DNA of 64,000 nt, taken from assembly GCF_900100945.1 (NCBI RefSeq), contig NZ_FNCG01000010.1:62001-126000 (forward strand), in the 5' to 3' direction. The DNA comes from Mucilaginibacter gossypii. Its GTDB lineage: Bacteria; Bacteroidota; Bacteroidia; Sphingobacteriales; Sphingobacteriaceae. Positions 27,199 through 36,318 of the stretch are shown one piece after another. Each line of letters begins with the position of its first letter. The first letter of the stretch is position 1. The position numbers were made by a program, and so were the translations under genes. The notes under the pieces are model-generated. The model was given only the letters and a program-made list of their open reading frames with translations, had not been told where the DNA came from and did not search any database.

Positions 27199-27343
27199 CG
27201 GTTAAATAGGTGATTGCCGTTTGTAAATAGAGAAGCCTTGCACGGTGTGCAATCCATGTGCGCCTTCTGGCTTGGGGAACAGGCAAGGCCCCGGGAAGCC
27301 GCCCTAACAACAGCTTCCGGGTTGTACTTCACCTGTCCTGTAA

Positions 27344-27544
27344 TTAAAAAATTCCTGGTTCATGATCGATCATACGGTGCGAAGATCTCCCGTGGTCCCT
27401 GGTTACGAAATCCCCTACTATACGGCCGACTCCCGGAAATTCATGGTCGGGATTGGGCATTTCCTCTTCCAGGTAGGTTTCATGATGATCATGCCCCTCT
27501 GGTGCCTCGGCGACTGTTTTCTTTTCCTTCTTTTTTGTTTTCAT
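27344..27544 (-). CDS. Small hydrophilic His/Asp/Glu-rich protein
   Basis: A 66-residue frame starting MKTKKKEKKTVAE, with clusters of His and acidic residues (GHDHHETYLEEE, PNPDHEF) and no hydrophobic segment. No family is recognised. The composition (basic head, acidic and His-rich body) looks like a genuine small protein, perhaps metal binding or disordered, and it lies on the same strand just before TauE/DUF1634. Two plus-strand frames cover the same bases but look like shadows. Moderate to low certainty. Confidence 0.4.
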   Translation of the reverse strand: MKTKKKEKKTVAEAPEGHDHHETYLEEEMPNPDHEFPGVGRIVGDFVTRDHGRSSHRMIDHEPGIF

Positions 27545-27789
27545 GATTGAAATCTTTAAGTCTGTTTATGTAAATCACTGTTGTTAATTACTGAAGAGGT
27601 ATCAATGAAAGTGCCATGTTTTAAATAGTTGTAAGTCAGTTGTTTGTTGTTTTTTATGAGCGTGTACAAGTGCTTTATATCGCTAATCCGGTCTCCATTG
27701 TTGATATATTGTTTTTTACCAGCATTTTATCGGTTTTATAGTACGGCCGTGCTTGTTGCCAGGCTTACGGCCGACCCAGATTTTTGGAC

Positions 27790-28752
27790 TTAAAATGTCT
27801 TAGTGGCCACCCGGAACATCGTCATGACAGACAAGTAGGAGATAACGATAGTGGCTAACAGAAGCATTCCGGCGGCAAAGAGCTGATGGGCCCAGTCGGG
27901 TTTATTTTCCACATAGGTAAGTGCTGTGATAGAAAGTGCCGATAACGGAAAGCTCACCGACCACCATGAGATTTTAAAGGGACATGCTCGGGGAATTAGA
28001 AAAATCTTACTGCCCAGCAGCAGGGCCAAAAACAGATTAAAATAGAATAAAGTTCCGGCTGTAATATCCAGCTTCATCGTCAACTGGTGGTAAACCGTGA
28101 AAGCAAGTGCTAATGGCGCAGTTAAAATAAAAAGGGATGGTTGCAGGCCCTCCGGTAAAGGTGCCTGGAAAATCAGCCTGGAGATAAGGATCACGAGAAG
28201 GACCAGCGCGAATACTGAACCGATCCCGAAGGCCATCATTGTTATTTCATGGATGCCGGGCAAAGGCAATTGATTACCGATTATAGGTATGTCCAAAGTA
28301 CCTACGATGGGAAGGACCCATGCAGGCATGGCTGAGTCAGGTTCCTGCCGCTCATCCAGCCATCTTCTCAGCATATACCATGCAAAAAAAAGCATTAATA
28401 TGGCTCCGGTACACCAGATGACGATGGCCACCCTAGGAAAAAAATCGATGACGACCCCGGGTAGGAGCAGCAAGCAGATGATATAGGTTGCGAAAAAGCA
28501 AATCGTTTTCGGCGACCGGAACTCCTCTATAATTAATTTTCGGAACTTGTACCATTTGACCAGATAACAGGCTGATAAGGCTATAAAGGCCGCAATCGCG
28601 AACAATCTGAAAATCAAGTACGGCAATTCCCAAATGTTCCAGATCACTGCAGCCCGCCGCCAGGCAAAAGATAAACCGCATAAGCCCATTACGCTGCCGA
28701 ATATGCTCACCGGCATAAATTCAATAAAGCTTTCTCTTGTGGAGGTTATCAT
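27790..28752 (-). CDS. SLAC1/TehA-family anion channel or transporter
   Basis: The 320-residue protein consists of ten hydrophobic segments with the family landmarks MPVSIFGSVMGLCGLSFAW in helix 1, MPAWVLPIVGTLDIPI in the middle and WWSVSFPLSALSI in helix 9. The tellurite-resistance/dicarboxylate transporter (TDT) family, to which plant SLAC1 belongs, conducts anions; bacterial members may move sulfite, dicarboxylates or other anions. Being close to a TauE/SafE exporter, a common anion substrate such as sulfite is possible, but not shown. It is transcribed on the minus strand from the wide intergenic region to its right. Confidence 0.85.
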   Translation of the reverse strand: MITSTRESFIEFMPVSIFGSVMGLCGLSFAWRRAAVIWNIWELPYLIFRLFAIAAFIALSACYLVKWYKFRKLIIEEFRSPKTICFFATYIICLLLLPGVVIDFFPRVAIVIWCTGAILMLFFAWYMLRRWLDERQEPDSAMPAWVLPIVGTLDIPIIGNQLPLPGIHEITMMAFGIGSVFALVLLVILISRLIFQAPLPEGLQPSLFILTAPLALAFTVYHQLTMKLDITAGTLFYFNLFLALLLGSKIFLIPRACPFKISWWSVSFPLSALSITALTYVENKPDWAHQLFAAGMLLLATIVISYLSVMTMFRVATKTF

Positions 28753-29186
28753 ATGGCTAATAAATTAGTTGATACAGTTATGCGGGACCGGGTATGCTAA
28801 TCCTTTATGATGACACCGAATAAAAGGCGTGCCAATTATTAATTAATTGTTAATCAGTTATTTGTTGTTTGTTGCGCATTCGCCGTATCGCGGTATTACG
28901 CTAATTGGTTTTCGTCATTGATATGCCGCTAATTATGAGGTGCTACGGATCCCCACACTCTTTTGACTTATGTAACAATGGATGGATCAATAATAACCTT
29001 CTCGACAAGGTCAATTCCGGGTGCCGCTTTGTCTCTATTTAATCAATGGCCCGGACAAAAGTGATATATCGTTATCAATTGAAATAATTGTTCTATTTAA
29101 GTTGTTGATAGTTAGTTTATTGTGAGGTGGTATGGGATTGGTTAGATGCTTCGTAAACTAAATCGTTAAATTTTAAACCAATCAAA
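28753..29186. other. Divergent promoter region between SLAC1 and hydrolase genes
   Basis: 434 AT-rich bases between two divergent starts. No gene or RNA was recognised. Promoters for both sides must lie here. A GAGGTGGTATGGGATTGG stretch at about 29123 looks partly like a sigma-54 -24 box, but no -12 GC at the right distance was found. Confidence 0.45.
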
Positions 29187-29975
29187 ATGAAAAGTAAAAG
29201 ATTGACCAAATGGTGTAGGCTGCTGGTATTACTGATGGCAATTGCCTCAGGTTTTACCCTGATCGGTAAAACATACGCGCAGGCCCTAAAAGTTAAAAAT
29301 GTCGTGATTGTACACGGAGCCTTCGCCGACGCTTCGGGCTGGCAGGGGGTATACAGGGAACTGACCCAAAAAGGATATAATGTGACGCTTGTTCAGAACC
29401 CTTGCACCTCGCTTAAAGAAGACGTAGACGCGACAAATTTCGCTATCGACAAAATGGACGGCCCTGTGATACTTGTAGGTCATTCGTGGGGAGGGACCGT
29501 TATTACACAGGCCGGTGTTCATCCGAAAGTGGCAGCGCTTGTTTATGTTAATGCCTTTCAGCCAGAGATTGGCGAAAATACAGTAAAGCTGGCTTCAAGT
29601 GCACCGCCAAAACCGGAAAACGGTTTATTGCCACCGGATGAAAAAGGAAATGTATATTATTCAAAAGAAAAGTTCCATGCCGGTTTTTGCGCTGATGTTA
29701 GTGATGAGACCGCTGAATTTATGTTCGCTTCATCCGGTTTTATTCCCGCCGAAGCATTTGGAACTCCTGTAACGGAGGCCGCCTGGAAAAACAAACCCAC
29801 CTACGGCATCTCATCTGAAGACGACAAAAGCATCAACCCGGTCATTACGATGAATGGCTATGAAAGGTCAAACAGTATCGTCACCCGCCTGAAAGGAAGC
29901 CACGTTGTTTTTATGACGCACCCACAGGAAGTTGCGGCAGTAATCATGACTGCGGCCCAACAGATCAGCAAATAG
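29187..29975 (+). CDS. Exported alpha/beta hydrolase
   Basis: The 262-residue protein has a signal peptide (LVLLMAIASGFTLIGKTYA) followed by an alpha/beta hydrolase fold: oxyanion segment VIVHGAFADASGW, nucleophile elbow GHSWGG with the Ser near residue 108, and a terminal GSHVVFM bearing the probable catalytic His. The acid residue is likely in the SSEDDKSI region. Such small HGAFAD-type hydrolases are typical esterases whose natural substrates are unknown. It stands alone, and a very long perfect hairpin begins at its stop codon. Confidence 0.85.
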   Translation: MKSKRLTKWCRLLVLLMAIASGFTLIGKTYAQALKVKNVVIVHGAFADASGWQGVYRELTQKGYNVTLVQNPCTSLKEDVDATNFAIDKMDGPVILVGHSWGGTVITQAGVHPKVAALVYVNAFQPEIGENTVKLASSAPPKPENGLLPPDEKGNVYYSKEKFHAGFCADVSDETAEFMFASSGFIPAEAFGTPVTEAAWKNKPTYGISSEDDKSINPVITMNGYERSNSIVTRLKGSHVVFMTHPQEVAAVIMTAAQQISK

Positions 29976-30035
29976 CCCCAAGAAAAGAAAAATCCCTGGA
30001 TTGATGTTGTCCAGGGATTTTTCTTTTCTTGGGGC
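29975..30035. terminator. 26-bp perfect hairpin, bidirectional terminator
   Basis: Arms 29975-30000 and 30010-30035 are exact complements around a nine-base loop. The A/T-rich base of the stem gives a T-run in both directions. It lies directly between the stops of the convergent hydrolase and SDR genes and includes their last bases. Confidence 0.85.
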
Positions 30036-30889
30036 TAAAAATCGATACCGTATTTGGCTGCCCATTTGCGCTTGATCTTTCTTTTCGCCGTAATAAATTC
30101 TTGGTCCGTTCCTTGTGCTATGGCGTCAATAGGATATCGCAGCGGCCGGGAGCCTTTTTCCATATCGATCAGGGCTTTGATACCATCAGCAATTGCTTGC
30201 GGGTTCATGTTAGATTCCTGCATTTTGCTGAACATTGCCATGCCCAGTGCGGCGATGCGCGGTTCAAAATCAGGATATGCCGTAGCTATTTCGGTACGGT
30301 CGGCATTATGCCTGCCTTTATCGCCCATACTTGTGGGATAAACTCCGCAAGGAATGGACACGTTTTCAATTCCAAAGTCACGCAGCTCTGAATCAATACC
30401 CTCAATAAATGTTTCCAGGGCGAATTTGGAAGCCATATAAGGAACCACATAGGGAACTGAAAAACCACTCGCCACGGTCGACAGGTTGATGACCAGTCCT
30501 TGCTTTGATTTTCTCATCACCGGCAGAACGGCCTGGTATGTTCGGATAGCTCCATGAAAATTTATTTCAAAGATTCATTTATACGCACCGATTGAATAGC
30601 CCTCAGCCACACCAAAGCCCGTTACAGCTCCGTTATTGATCAATACATCAACATTGCCATATTTGTTGATGATGTAATTAAATGCATTGATGACCGATTG
30701 ATCATCGGCCACATCCATATCGATAACTTCAATATTATCAGTTGCAGCAAGTTCATCTGCAGCATTCTTGTTCTTTTCTATCGTGTTCCGCATAGTAGCC
30801 ATCACGGAATGACCACCGGCCGCTAGTGTCAGCGCCGTAAGTTTTCCAAAGCCTGTACTTGTTCCTGTTATTACTATTACTTTTGACAT
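30035..30889 (-). pseudogene. SDR oxidoreductase gene interrupted by one in-frame TGA
   Basis: Two parts of one short-chain dehydrogenase lie in the same frame. The first (30889 to 30575) has TGTSTGFGKLTALTLAAGG and VLINNGA; the second continues after TGA (30575-30577) with IFEINFHGAIRT, the Ser strand NLSTVASG and YMASKFALE containing the YxxxK. Without the stop the protein would be about 284 residues, a normal classical SDR. The codon in question most likely encoded Arg or a similar residue (CGA to TGA). Downstream translation could restart at an internal Met, but that part lacks the cofactor-binding half. It belongs to the small oxidoreductase group near the Crp-like regulator. Confidence 0.8.
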
Positions 30890-30995
30890 GGCATACTTTT
30901 TTACAATGATCGCGCTTCTGTGATAAACAACACTTGATTTTTAATAAGAACGGAATTGATGAAAATCAATACCGGGGGGATATCGGGTAAGCTGT

Positions 30996-31580
30996 TTAGA
31001 TTTTTTTTGTGTTAAGCTGTTTTCGGATCCGGCTTAATGTTTCCGGCGTCATGCCAAGATAAGAAGCCTGCATGTGCAATGGGACCCGGTTTGCCAAAAG
31101 AGGAGAGCTTTTTAAAAAAAATAAATATTTTTCTTCTGCTGTCGACATGATAGCAGCCAGTATGCGTGCATGGGCCGCATTCAAGCTCTTTTGCAGAATC
31201 GAATTTACAAGGTCCCTGAAATGTGGTATTTTTTCGAAGATCCGTTGAAAATTGTCTTCGTGAATTAGTAATACGACAGAATCGTCCAGGGCTTCGATAT
31301 TGTATTTTGAAGACGTGTCGTTCATCAGGCTTTCGCGATCACCGGTCCACCAGTTTTCAACAGCGAAATATACCGTGTGTTCCTGTCCTTTTTCATCAAT
31401 ACTGAATTTCCTGAGCAGTCCTTCGCAAACGAAGGCATTTAATTTCCATTTGTCTCCCGAATTAAGGAGAAACTGATGCTTCTTCAGGCGCCTGATGACA
31501 CTGACCGATTCAATAAATGCCAGGTCGGCTTGGGAAACGTTAATTTTGTCTGCCAGGTATTTGCGGAAAACTTCAAACAT
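30996..31580 (-). CDS. Crp/Fnr-family transcriptional regulator
   Basis: The 194-residue protein has an N-terminal cyclic-nucleotide-binding-like beta barrel (KKHQFLLNSGDKWKLNAFVCEGLLR, with YFAVENWWTGDRES) and a C-terminal winged helix with the recognition part MQASYLGMTPETLSRIRKQL. The cNMP phosphate-binding Arg/Glu cassette is degenerate, as usual for this Bacteroidota subgroup, so the ligand is unknown. It lies about 105 bases before the interrupted SDR gene on the same strand and heads a group of small oxidoreductase genes that it may control. The start ATG 31580 fits the family N terminus. Confidence 0.88.
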   Translation of the reverse strand: MFEVFRKYLADKINVSQADLAFIESVSVIRRLKKHQFLLNSGDKWKLNAFVCEGLLRKFSIDEKGQEHTVYFAVENWWTGDRESLMNDTSSKYNIEALDDSVVLLIHEDNFQRIFEKIPHFRDLVNSILQKSLNAAHARILAAIMSTAEEKYLFFLKSSPLLANRVPLHMQASYLGMTPETLSRIRKQLNTKKI

Positions 31581-31816
31581 GATGCCAAAATCCCAAAGTG
31601 AGAAAATACAGCAAATTGCCCCTGCGTTGTGCCTGTTGATGGTGTTGTAATGCGCTGAAATTCAGGATATTAAAACAGTGTCAATACTAAAGAGTTACAA
31701 GCGTCCTTCAGCATTGAATATCGGCGCTGGAACGGTCTGCTGGCTAAATCAGCGCAGCGGTAACGCCGCCATCGATAACCGGTGCTCAAGGATTTCAGAA
31801 ATTCCCGGTCCCACCT

Positions 31817-31856
31817 CAACAACAGAGGGGGGATAATTATCCCCCCTCTGTTGTTG
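31817..31856. terminator. Perfect 18-bp hairpin terminator
   Basis: CAACAACAGAGGGGGGAT and its complement surround AATT, directly after the stop of the monooxygenase gene (minus strand). The remaining bases of 31581-31816 show no gene. Confidence 0.8.
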
Positions 31857-31857
31857 G

Positions 31858-32193
31858 TCAGTTAGTAGTTTCAGGAATGATATCTGTTTCGCCGGAAACA
31901 GTGTAAAGTGTGCCATGTCTTTCAAGGATGCGCACATGTTCTATCACAGCTTTTAAAGCCGCCTGGAACATTTCGCTTTTCAGATGATCGTCAAGGGCTT
32001 TTTGATTTACCCAACCTTCGGCCAGTACACAGGTATTAGGATCTACCATATCCCATGAAAAGTGGTAATACACGTTGCCTTCTGTTTTCCTGGTAGCAGA
32101 TATGTGCGACAAAACCGCGTTGGTGAAAATTTGCTTATCTTCCGGATGAATGGTGTAAGTGGTGTGTACAACCAATACTGCTTTCTTACTCAT
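31858..32193 (-). CDS. Antibiotic biosynthesis monooxygenase (ABM)-domain protein
   Basis: The 111-residue protein has the single-domain dimeric alpha/beta barrel pattern of the ABM/quinol monooxygenase family: a start VLVVHTTYTIHPEDKQ, then YYHFSWDMVDPNTCVLAEGW and the DDHLKSEMFQAAL helix. Such cofactor-free enzymes oxidise quinols or aromatic compounds, or act in detoxification. The substrate is unknown. It is 40 bases after the SnoaL-like gene on the same strand and probably in one transcript with it, ended by the hairpin at 31817. Confidence 0.82.
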   Translation of the reverse strand: MSKKAVLVVHTTYTIHPEDKQIFTNAVLSHISATRKTEGNVYYHFSWDMVDPNTCVLAEGWVNQKALDDHLKSEMFQAALKAVIEHVRILERHGTLYTVSGETDIIPETTN

Positions 32194-32233
32194 GATGATC
32201 TAATTTATTTGATATGTAGGATGGATTAATAAT

Positions 32234-32674
32234 TTATTTCTGGCTTTCCGAAAAAGCCGCATTGAGTTTAACCGGGTCATAGTATTCATACATTTCTATG
32301 ATCTTCCCGGCTTGTTCCGTGAACATGGTAATGTAGTTTTGTTCATATTCCCTGCCCGTTGCTGCTACCGTGACACAAGCTTCATAGGTTGCAAAGGCCT
32401 TGTGCGGGTCCAGAGTCGGATAAACGACCGGGTTGTTAAAGCGGATACCAGGTACCATTTGCAGGAAGGATGCTGTTGCTTTTTTTATTACATCCTTTCC
32501 GGCAACCACTACAGGCAGGCCCGCCGACTCTGCATACGGAAATACCAATACAGCATCATCGTGTAAAAGATTTAACCATTCTGCTGGGTCCCGGGTAGCT
32601 GTGTCCAGAAATTTTAAAACAAGGGAGCTGATGTCTGCTGTGCGGGTACCGTTATCTTCTATCTCCGTTTCCAT
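32234..32674 (-). CDS. SnoaL/NTF2-like protein
   Basis: The 146-residue protein shows the cone-shaped NTF2-like fold pattern: an N-terminal helix ISSLVLKFLDTATRDPAEWL, DDAVLVFPYAES, and C-terminal strands QNYITMFTEQAGKIIEMYEYYDP. Members are small-molecule isomerases, hydratases or binding proteins; none of the catalytic residues of a known enzyme can be assigned. The gene lies immediately before the monooxygenase gene. The unusual length of the N-terminal acidic tail (METEIEDNG) may be a start-site overcall, but the ATG at 32674 has no better alternative. Confidence 0.75.
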   Translation of the reverse strand: METEIEDNGTRTADISSLVLKFLDTATRDPAEWLNLLHDDAVLVFPYAESAGLPVVVAGKDVIKKATASFLQMVPGIRFNNPVVYPTLDPHKAFATYEACVTVAATGREYEQNYITMFTEQAGKIIEMYEYYDPVKLNAAFSESQK

Positions 32675-32865
32675 ATGATTTTTATTTTACTCGTCACCAT
32701 CCAGATTTATTATTGAAAACTACCTTTCGAAAAATCCGTGGTTTGATCCGGTTGCAAATGTAAATCGTCTCTTACCCTCCGGCGGTTGACATTTGATAGG
32801 AAATGATTTGACAAATGTCAAGCGACGGCGTGCCGAAACATAACTCATGACAACCGCCGCGTTTA

Positions 32866-33654
32866 CTATACCTGCGCCTGTCCGCCATCAACAAATATTT
32901 CGCTTCCCGTCATGTAAGTACTCTCATCCGATGCCAGAAAGACCGCGACAGCTGCTATTTCATCAGGGTGTCCTACACGGCCAAGCGGCGACTCATCGCT
33001 GAAAGCCTGCATGGCCTGGTCCTGTATACTGCTGTCGAACAAGCCTAAAAGACCGGGAGTGGCCGTGGCGCCAGGAGAAAGCACATTGACTCTGATACCT
33101 TTGCCACGCAGGTCCAGTGCCCAGCTACGTGCAAAATTTCTGATGGCCGCTTTGGTTGCACTGTAAACGCTGAAGGCTGCGGTGCCTCTGGAACCGGTAG
33201 AGGATCCGGTCAGGATAATGGATGCTCCCGAAGATAAAAATGGCAGCGCCTTTTGTATCGTAAATAACGTCCCCCTTACATTCACATTGAACGCCAGGTC
33301 GAAGCCGGCCTCGGTGATACTGCCTAGTGGCTCAAGAGTACCCAGCCCGGCATTGGCAAATACGATATCCAACCGGTTGTGACCGGCGCGGATAACTTCG
33401 TAGATTTTATCGAGGTCGGCAAGGTTACTGATATCACCCTGGATCGCCGTGGCGTTTTGTCCGATTGAACTAATGGCTTTATCAAGTTCTTCCCGGCGTC
33501 GGCCCGTGATGTATACATAAGCTCCCTCGGCAACAAATCGTTTAGCACTTGCCAATCCGATACCGCTGTTGCCGCCGGTAATCAATGCGACTTTCCCTTC
33601 AAGCCTTCCTTCAGCTATTGGTGTATCCGACCATTCGTTAAGTTCATTTTCCAT
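32866..33654 (-). CDS. Classical SDR oxidoreductase
   Basis: The 262-residue enzyme has all classical SDR motifs: ALITGGNSGIGLASAKRF for NAD(P) binding, FANAGLG (the NNAG equivalent), the active Ser in LTGSSTGS, YSATKAA with the YxxxK pair, and the C-terminal VNVLSPGATATPG and STYMTGSEIFVDGG. The Arg pair in TGRRRE after strand 2 favours NADPH. The substrate is not predictable. It is the second, intact SDR in this block. It lies 54 bases after the DUF1348 gene on the same strand, so the two are probably co-transcribed. Confidence 0.9.
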   Translation of the reverse strand: MENELNEWSDTPIAEGRLEGKVALITGGNSGIGLASAKRFVAEGAYVYITGRRREELDKAISSIGQNATAIQGDISNLADLDKIYEVIRAGHNRLDIVFANAGLGTLEPLGSITEAGFDLAFNVNVRGTLFTIQKALPFLSSGASIILTGSSTGSRGTAAFSVYSATKAAIRNFARSWALDLRGKGIRVNVLSPGATATPGLLGLFDSSIQDQAMQAFSDESPLGRVGHPDEIAAVAVFLASDESTYMTGSEIFVDGGQAQV

Positions 33655-33708
33655 ATTAAATTTTTTAAGTGTGATTTATTGAAATAATGTTATTGTAGCC
33701 GGATATGA

Positions 33709-34122
33709 TCAAAGCAACCGCCTTTCTGCTTCAAGGATCGCTACGTCATTGATGCTTGCATAACGCTTCCGCATGAGCCCGTTTTCGTCAAACTCCCAAT
33801 TCTCATTACCGTAAGCGCGGAACCATTCACCTTTTTGGTTATGGTATTCATATTCAAAGCGCACGGCTATACGATTATCCGTATATGCCCACAGCTCTTT
33901 TTTTAACCGGTAATCCAACTCTTTTTCCCACTTCCCCTGTAGGAAATGAATGACCGCTTCCCGGCCGTTTATAAGTTGATCCCGGTTTCGCCATTCTGTA
34001 TCTACAGTATAAGCCATAGCAATTTTCTCAGGGTTCCGCGTATTCCACGCATCTTCTCCGGCTTGTACTTTGATGAGCGCAGTTTCCAGGGTAAATGGTG
34101 GGAGGGGGAGTTTTTGTGTCAT
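33709..34122 (-). CDS. DUF1348/SnoaL-like protein
   Basis: The 137-residue protein matches the DUF1348 group of NTF2-like folds: PPFTLETALIKVQAGEDAWNT, DTEWRNRDQLINGREAVIHFL, RFEYEYHNQKGEWFRAYGNENW and the RKRYASIND strand. The family function is unknown; members are common near oxidoreductase genes. It is the first gene of the minus-strand pair with the intact SDR. The start at ATG 34122 fits the family beginning. Confidence 0.85.
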   Translation of the reverse strand: MTQKLPLPPFTLETALIKVQAGEDAWNTRNPEKIAMAYTVDTEWRNRDQLINGREAVIHFLQGKWEKELDYRLKKELWAYTDNRIAVRFEYEYHNQKGEWFRAYGNENWEFDENGLMRKRYASINDVAILEAERRLL

Positions 34123-34642
34123 AACCTCGGTAGTTAATTTATTAGCGTTTGATATAAGACTTCAGCAAGGGCAGATCAATTGTTCATGATGCTGAAGATA
34201 AAATCAAGTGCCATAATTTAAAATATTGAAAATCAGATATTTAATTTGTTTTGTTTTTAAGCTTCCATGCGATATATCAGGTAAATACAAGCGGTTCTTG
34301 AAATAGCGCTAATAGAAATCTTGTTTATGGCAATGATCACGAGTATCTATGGAAAGTTGTTCGCGCTTTTTAGTGCCGGTTCGTTCTGAATTACTGTAAA
34401 GCGCCCGAATAATCTGTCTCTGCACTCGGCTTTGAGATTGCCTAGTATCACAAGACTATCGGGATTTCATTTTTCTAGTTCCAATTAGCGAAATAACGTG
34501 AGGTTAGGGTTGGAGATTTACTTGTAATATTTTGATATACAGTATTTTATATTATTGGCATCAATATTATTTCACGCTTCTTGTCTATTTCCGATGCCTA
34601 TCGTCATCCGGAAGGGGACATATCTTAAAACACAAAATAATT
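34123..34642. other. Intergenic region between divergent genes
   Basis: 520 bases with no recognisable gene. TGGAAAGTTGTTCGC at 34350-34364 has GG and GC ten bases apart like a -24/-12 promoter, but matches the consensus only partly. A frame running into the CMD gene from 34532 has no family support before the ATG at 34643. Confidence 0.4.
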
Positions 34643-35182
34643 ATGGAAACAATCAAAGTTCCTACCCGGGAAGAAGTAAGCCCGGAGTCACGGGCAATGT
34701 TCGATCATATCACTCAGAAAATTGGCAAACTGCCAAATTTGTACGCAGTAATTGGCTATTCTCCTGCCACTTTAAAAGGTTTTCTGCAATTTGATTCAGC
34801 GTTAAGCAGCGGTGTATTCAGTTCAAGGGAACGTGAGGCAATTTACCTCGTTGTATCAGAAGTGAATGAATGTCGATACTGTCTGGCAGCACACACCGTC
34901 ACCGCAAAAAACAATGGTTTTAACCATGACGAAACAATCAATATCCGTAAAGGTATCAGTTATGAAACCAGGCTGACCACTGTCATCCGCTTGGCCAAAT
35001 ACATCGCTGAGAACCAGGGCCAGGTAGACCCTGTACTGCTTTGTGACTTTTTCGAAGCCGGTTACAACGAAGACGCACTGATCGAACTGATTGGTTTGGT
35101 TGCGCTGCGGACTTTCACCAATTACGTTTATGCGGTAACTGGAGTACCGCTCGATTTCCCCGAAGCCATCAGCTTAAAATAA
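34643..35182 (+). CDS. Carboxymuconolactone decarboxylase/AhpD-like protein
   Basis: From ATG 34643 this is a 179-residue all-helical protein of the CMD family. The redox motif C-R-Y-C-x3-H (ECRYCLAAHT), with an acidic residue just before, is that of AhpD-like peroxidase-associated proteins, so disulfide or peroxide chemistry is more likely than decarboxylation. The family start PTREEVSPESRAMFDHI supports this start; the frame is open 37 codons further upstream without family resemblance. It is followed 80 bases later by a Tat-exported metallo-hydrolase gene. Confidence 0.88.
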   Translation: METIKVPTREEVSPESRAMFDHITQKIGKLPNLYAVIGYSPATLKGFLQFDSALSSGVFSSREREAIYLVVSEVNECRYCLAAHTVTAKNNGFNHDETINIRKGISYETRLTTVIRLAKYIAENQGQVDPVLLCDFFEAGYNEDALIELIGLVALRTFTNYVYAVTGVPLDFPEAISLK

Positions 35183-35262
35183 TAAATAAGAATGGCTTGC
35201 CGGTTCAGGACAAGTCGCATATATCCATAAACCAAATTGCTAACAAAACTAAATAGATTATC

Positions 35263-36222
35263 ATGAATGCAAATGACACACACATCAACCGTCGCAGCTT
35301 TTTAGCGAGTGCCGGCCTTTTAACCGCAGGCGCTATCCTGTCGCCAAGGTTATTATTCGGGCAAAAAGTAATCGATGGTCCCGTGCAGCAGATCAACAGG
35401 GCTGCTGCCACTGCCAAAATCAATGTAACCAAACTGAGAGGCAATATTTTTATGGTGGAAGGTTCTGGCGGTAACATTGCCGTTTTGAACGGCCCCCAGG
35501 GAAAACTGCTGGTTGACGCCGGTATTGACGTATCAAAGGCCCACGTGGCAGCGGCGCTGAAAACCATCAGCAATAAGCCGATCAAAGTTCTGATCAACAG
35601 TCACTGGCATTTTGATCATACCAGCGGAAATGACTGGTTGCATGATGCCGGTGCAACAATTATCTCGCAGGATATTACCCGTGATCACCTGACCAAACGC
35701 ATTTTCCAGCCCGAATGGAATTACACCTTTGAGCCCCTGCCCAAAGGTGGTATCCCAACTATTACCTACAAAAATGAATATAAGAAGCATTTTAACGGAG
35801 AAAATATCCTTGTAAAAACCTATCAACCGGCTCATACCGACGCAGATTCCTCAATTTATTTCCCCAATGCCGACATCCTTCACGTAGCGGACACCTTCTG
35901 GAATGGCTATTATCCTTTTATAGATTATGCCACCGGCGGCAGCATTGACGGCATGATTACTGCCGCGGCCCGGAATGTTGCAAACACCAACAAACATACT
36001 ATCGTTATTCCCGGCCACGGGCCGATAGGTAATCACGCGCAGCTTGTTCAGTTTCATGATATGCTGGCCACGATACGTGAAAGGGTAGCGAGCCTAAAGA
36101 AACAGGGTAGAGATTTAAAAGGAGTGATCGCAGCGAAGCCTACTGCTTCATTTGATCCCGTGTTTGGCAATTTCGTTATCAAAGGTGATTTTTTCGCCAA
36201 GCTGGTATTTACTGGCGTTTAA
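35263..36222 (+). CDS. Tat-exported metallo-beta-lactamase-fold hydrolase
   Basis: The 319-residue protein starts with a twin-arginine signal (NRRSFLASAGLLTAGAIL), so it is exported folded. The metal-binding motif HWHFDHTSGND matches HxHxDH, with further ligands in PAHTDADSSIYF and PGHGPIGN. It belongs to the MBL-fold family close to periplasmic hydrolases of unknown substrate. A degraded second copy of its 3' half occurs at 41590. It heads a run with DUF983, DUF417 and DUF302 genes. Confidence 0.88.
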   Translation: MNANDTHINRRSFLASAGLLTAGAILSPRLLFGQKVIDGPVQQINRAAATAKINVTKLRGNIFMVEGSGGNIAVLNGPQGKLLVDAGIDVSKAHVAAALKTISNKPIKVLINSHWHFDHTSGNDWLHDAGATIISQDITRDHLTKRIFQPEWNYTFEPLPKGGIPTITYKNEYKKHFNGENILVKTYQPAHTDADSSIYFPNADILHVADTFWNGYYPFIDYATGGSIDGMITAAARNVANTNKHTIVIPGHGPIGNHAQLVQFHDMLATIRERVASLKKQGRDLKGVIAAKPTASFDPVFGNFVIKGDFFAKLVFTGV

Positions 36223-36318
36223 CCGGGGGAGCTGTTGGGAGAACAGCAGGACTTTGTGCTGTTCAACCCGACAGATGAATATGTTTCTGAATCAATCCCA
36301 GAGTAGTAATTATAGTTT

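Noticed and set aside
27214..27546. Plus-strand frame of 110 codons
   Set aside because: Arg/Pro-rich low-quality translation opposite the start of TauE and the small His-rich frame; no hydrophobic or domain pattern.
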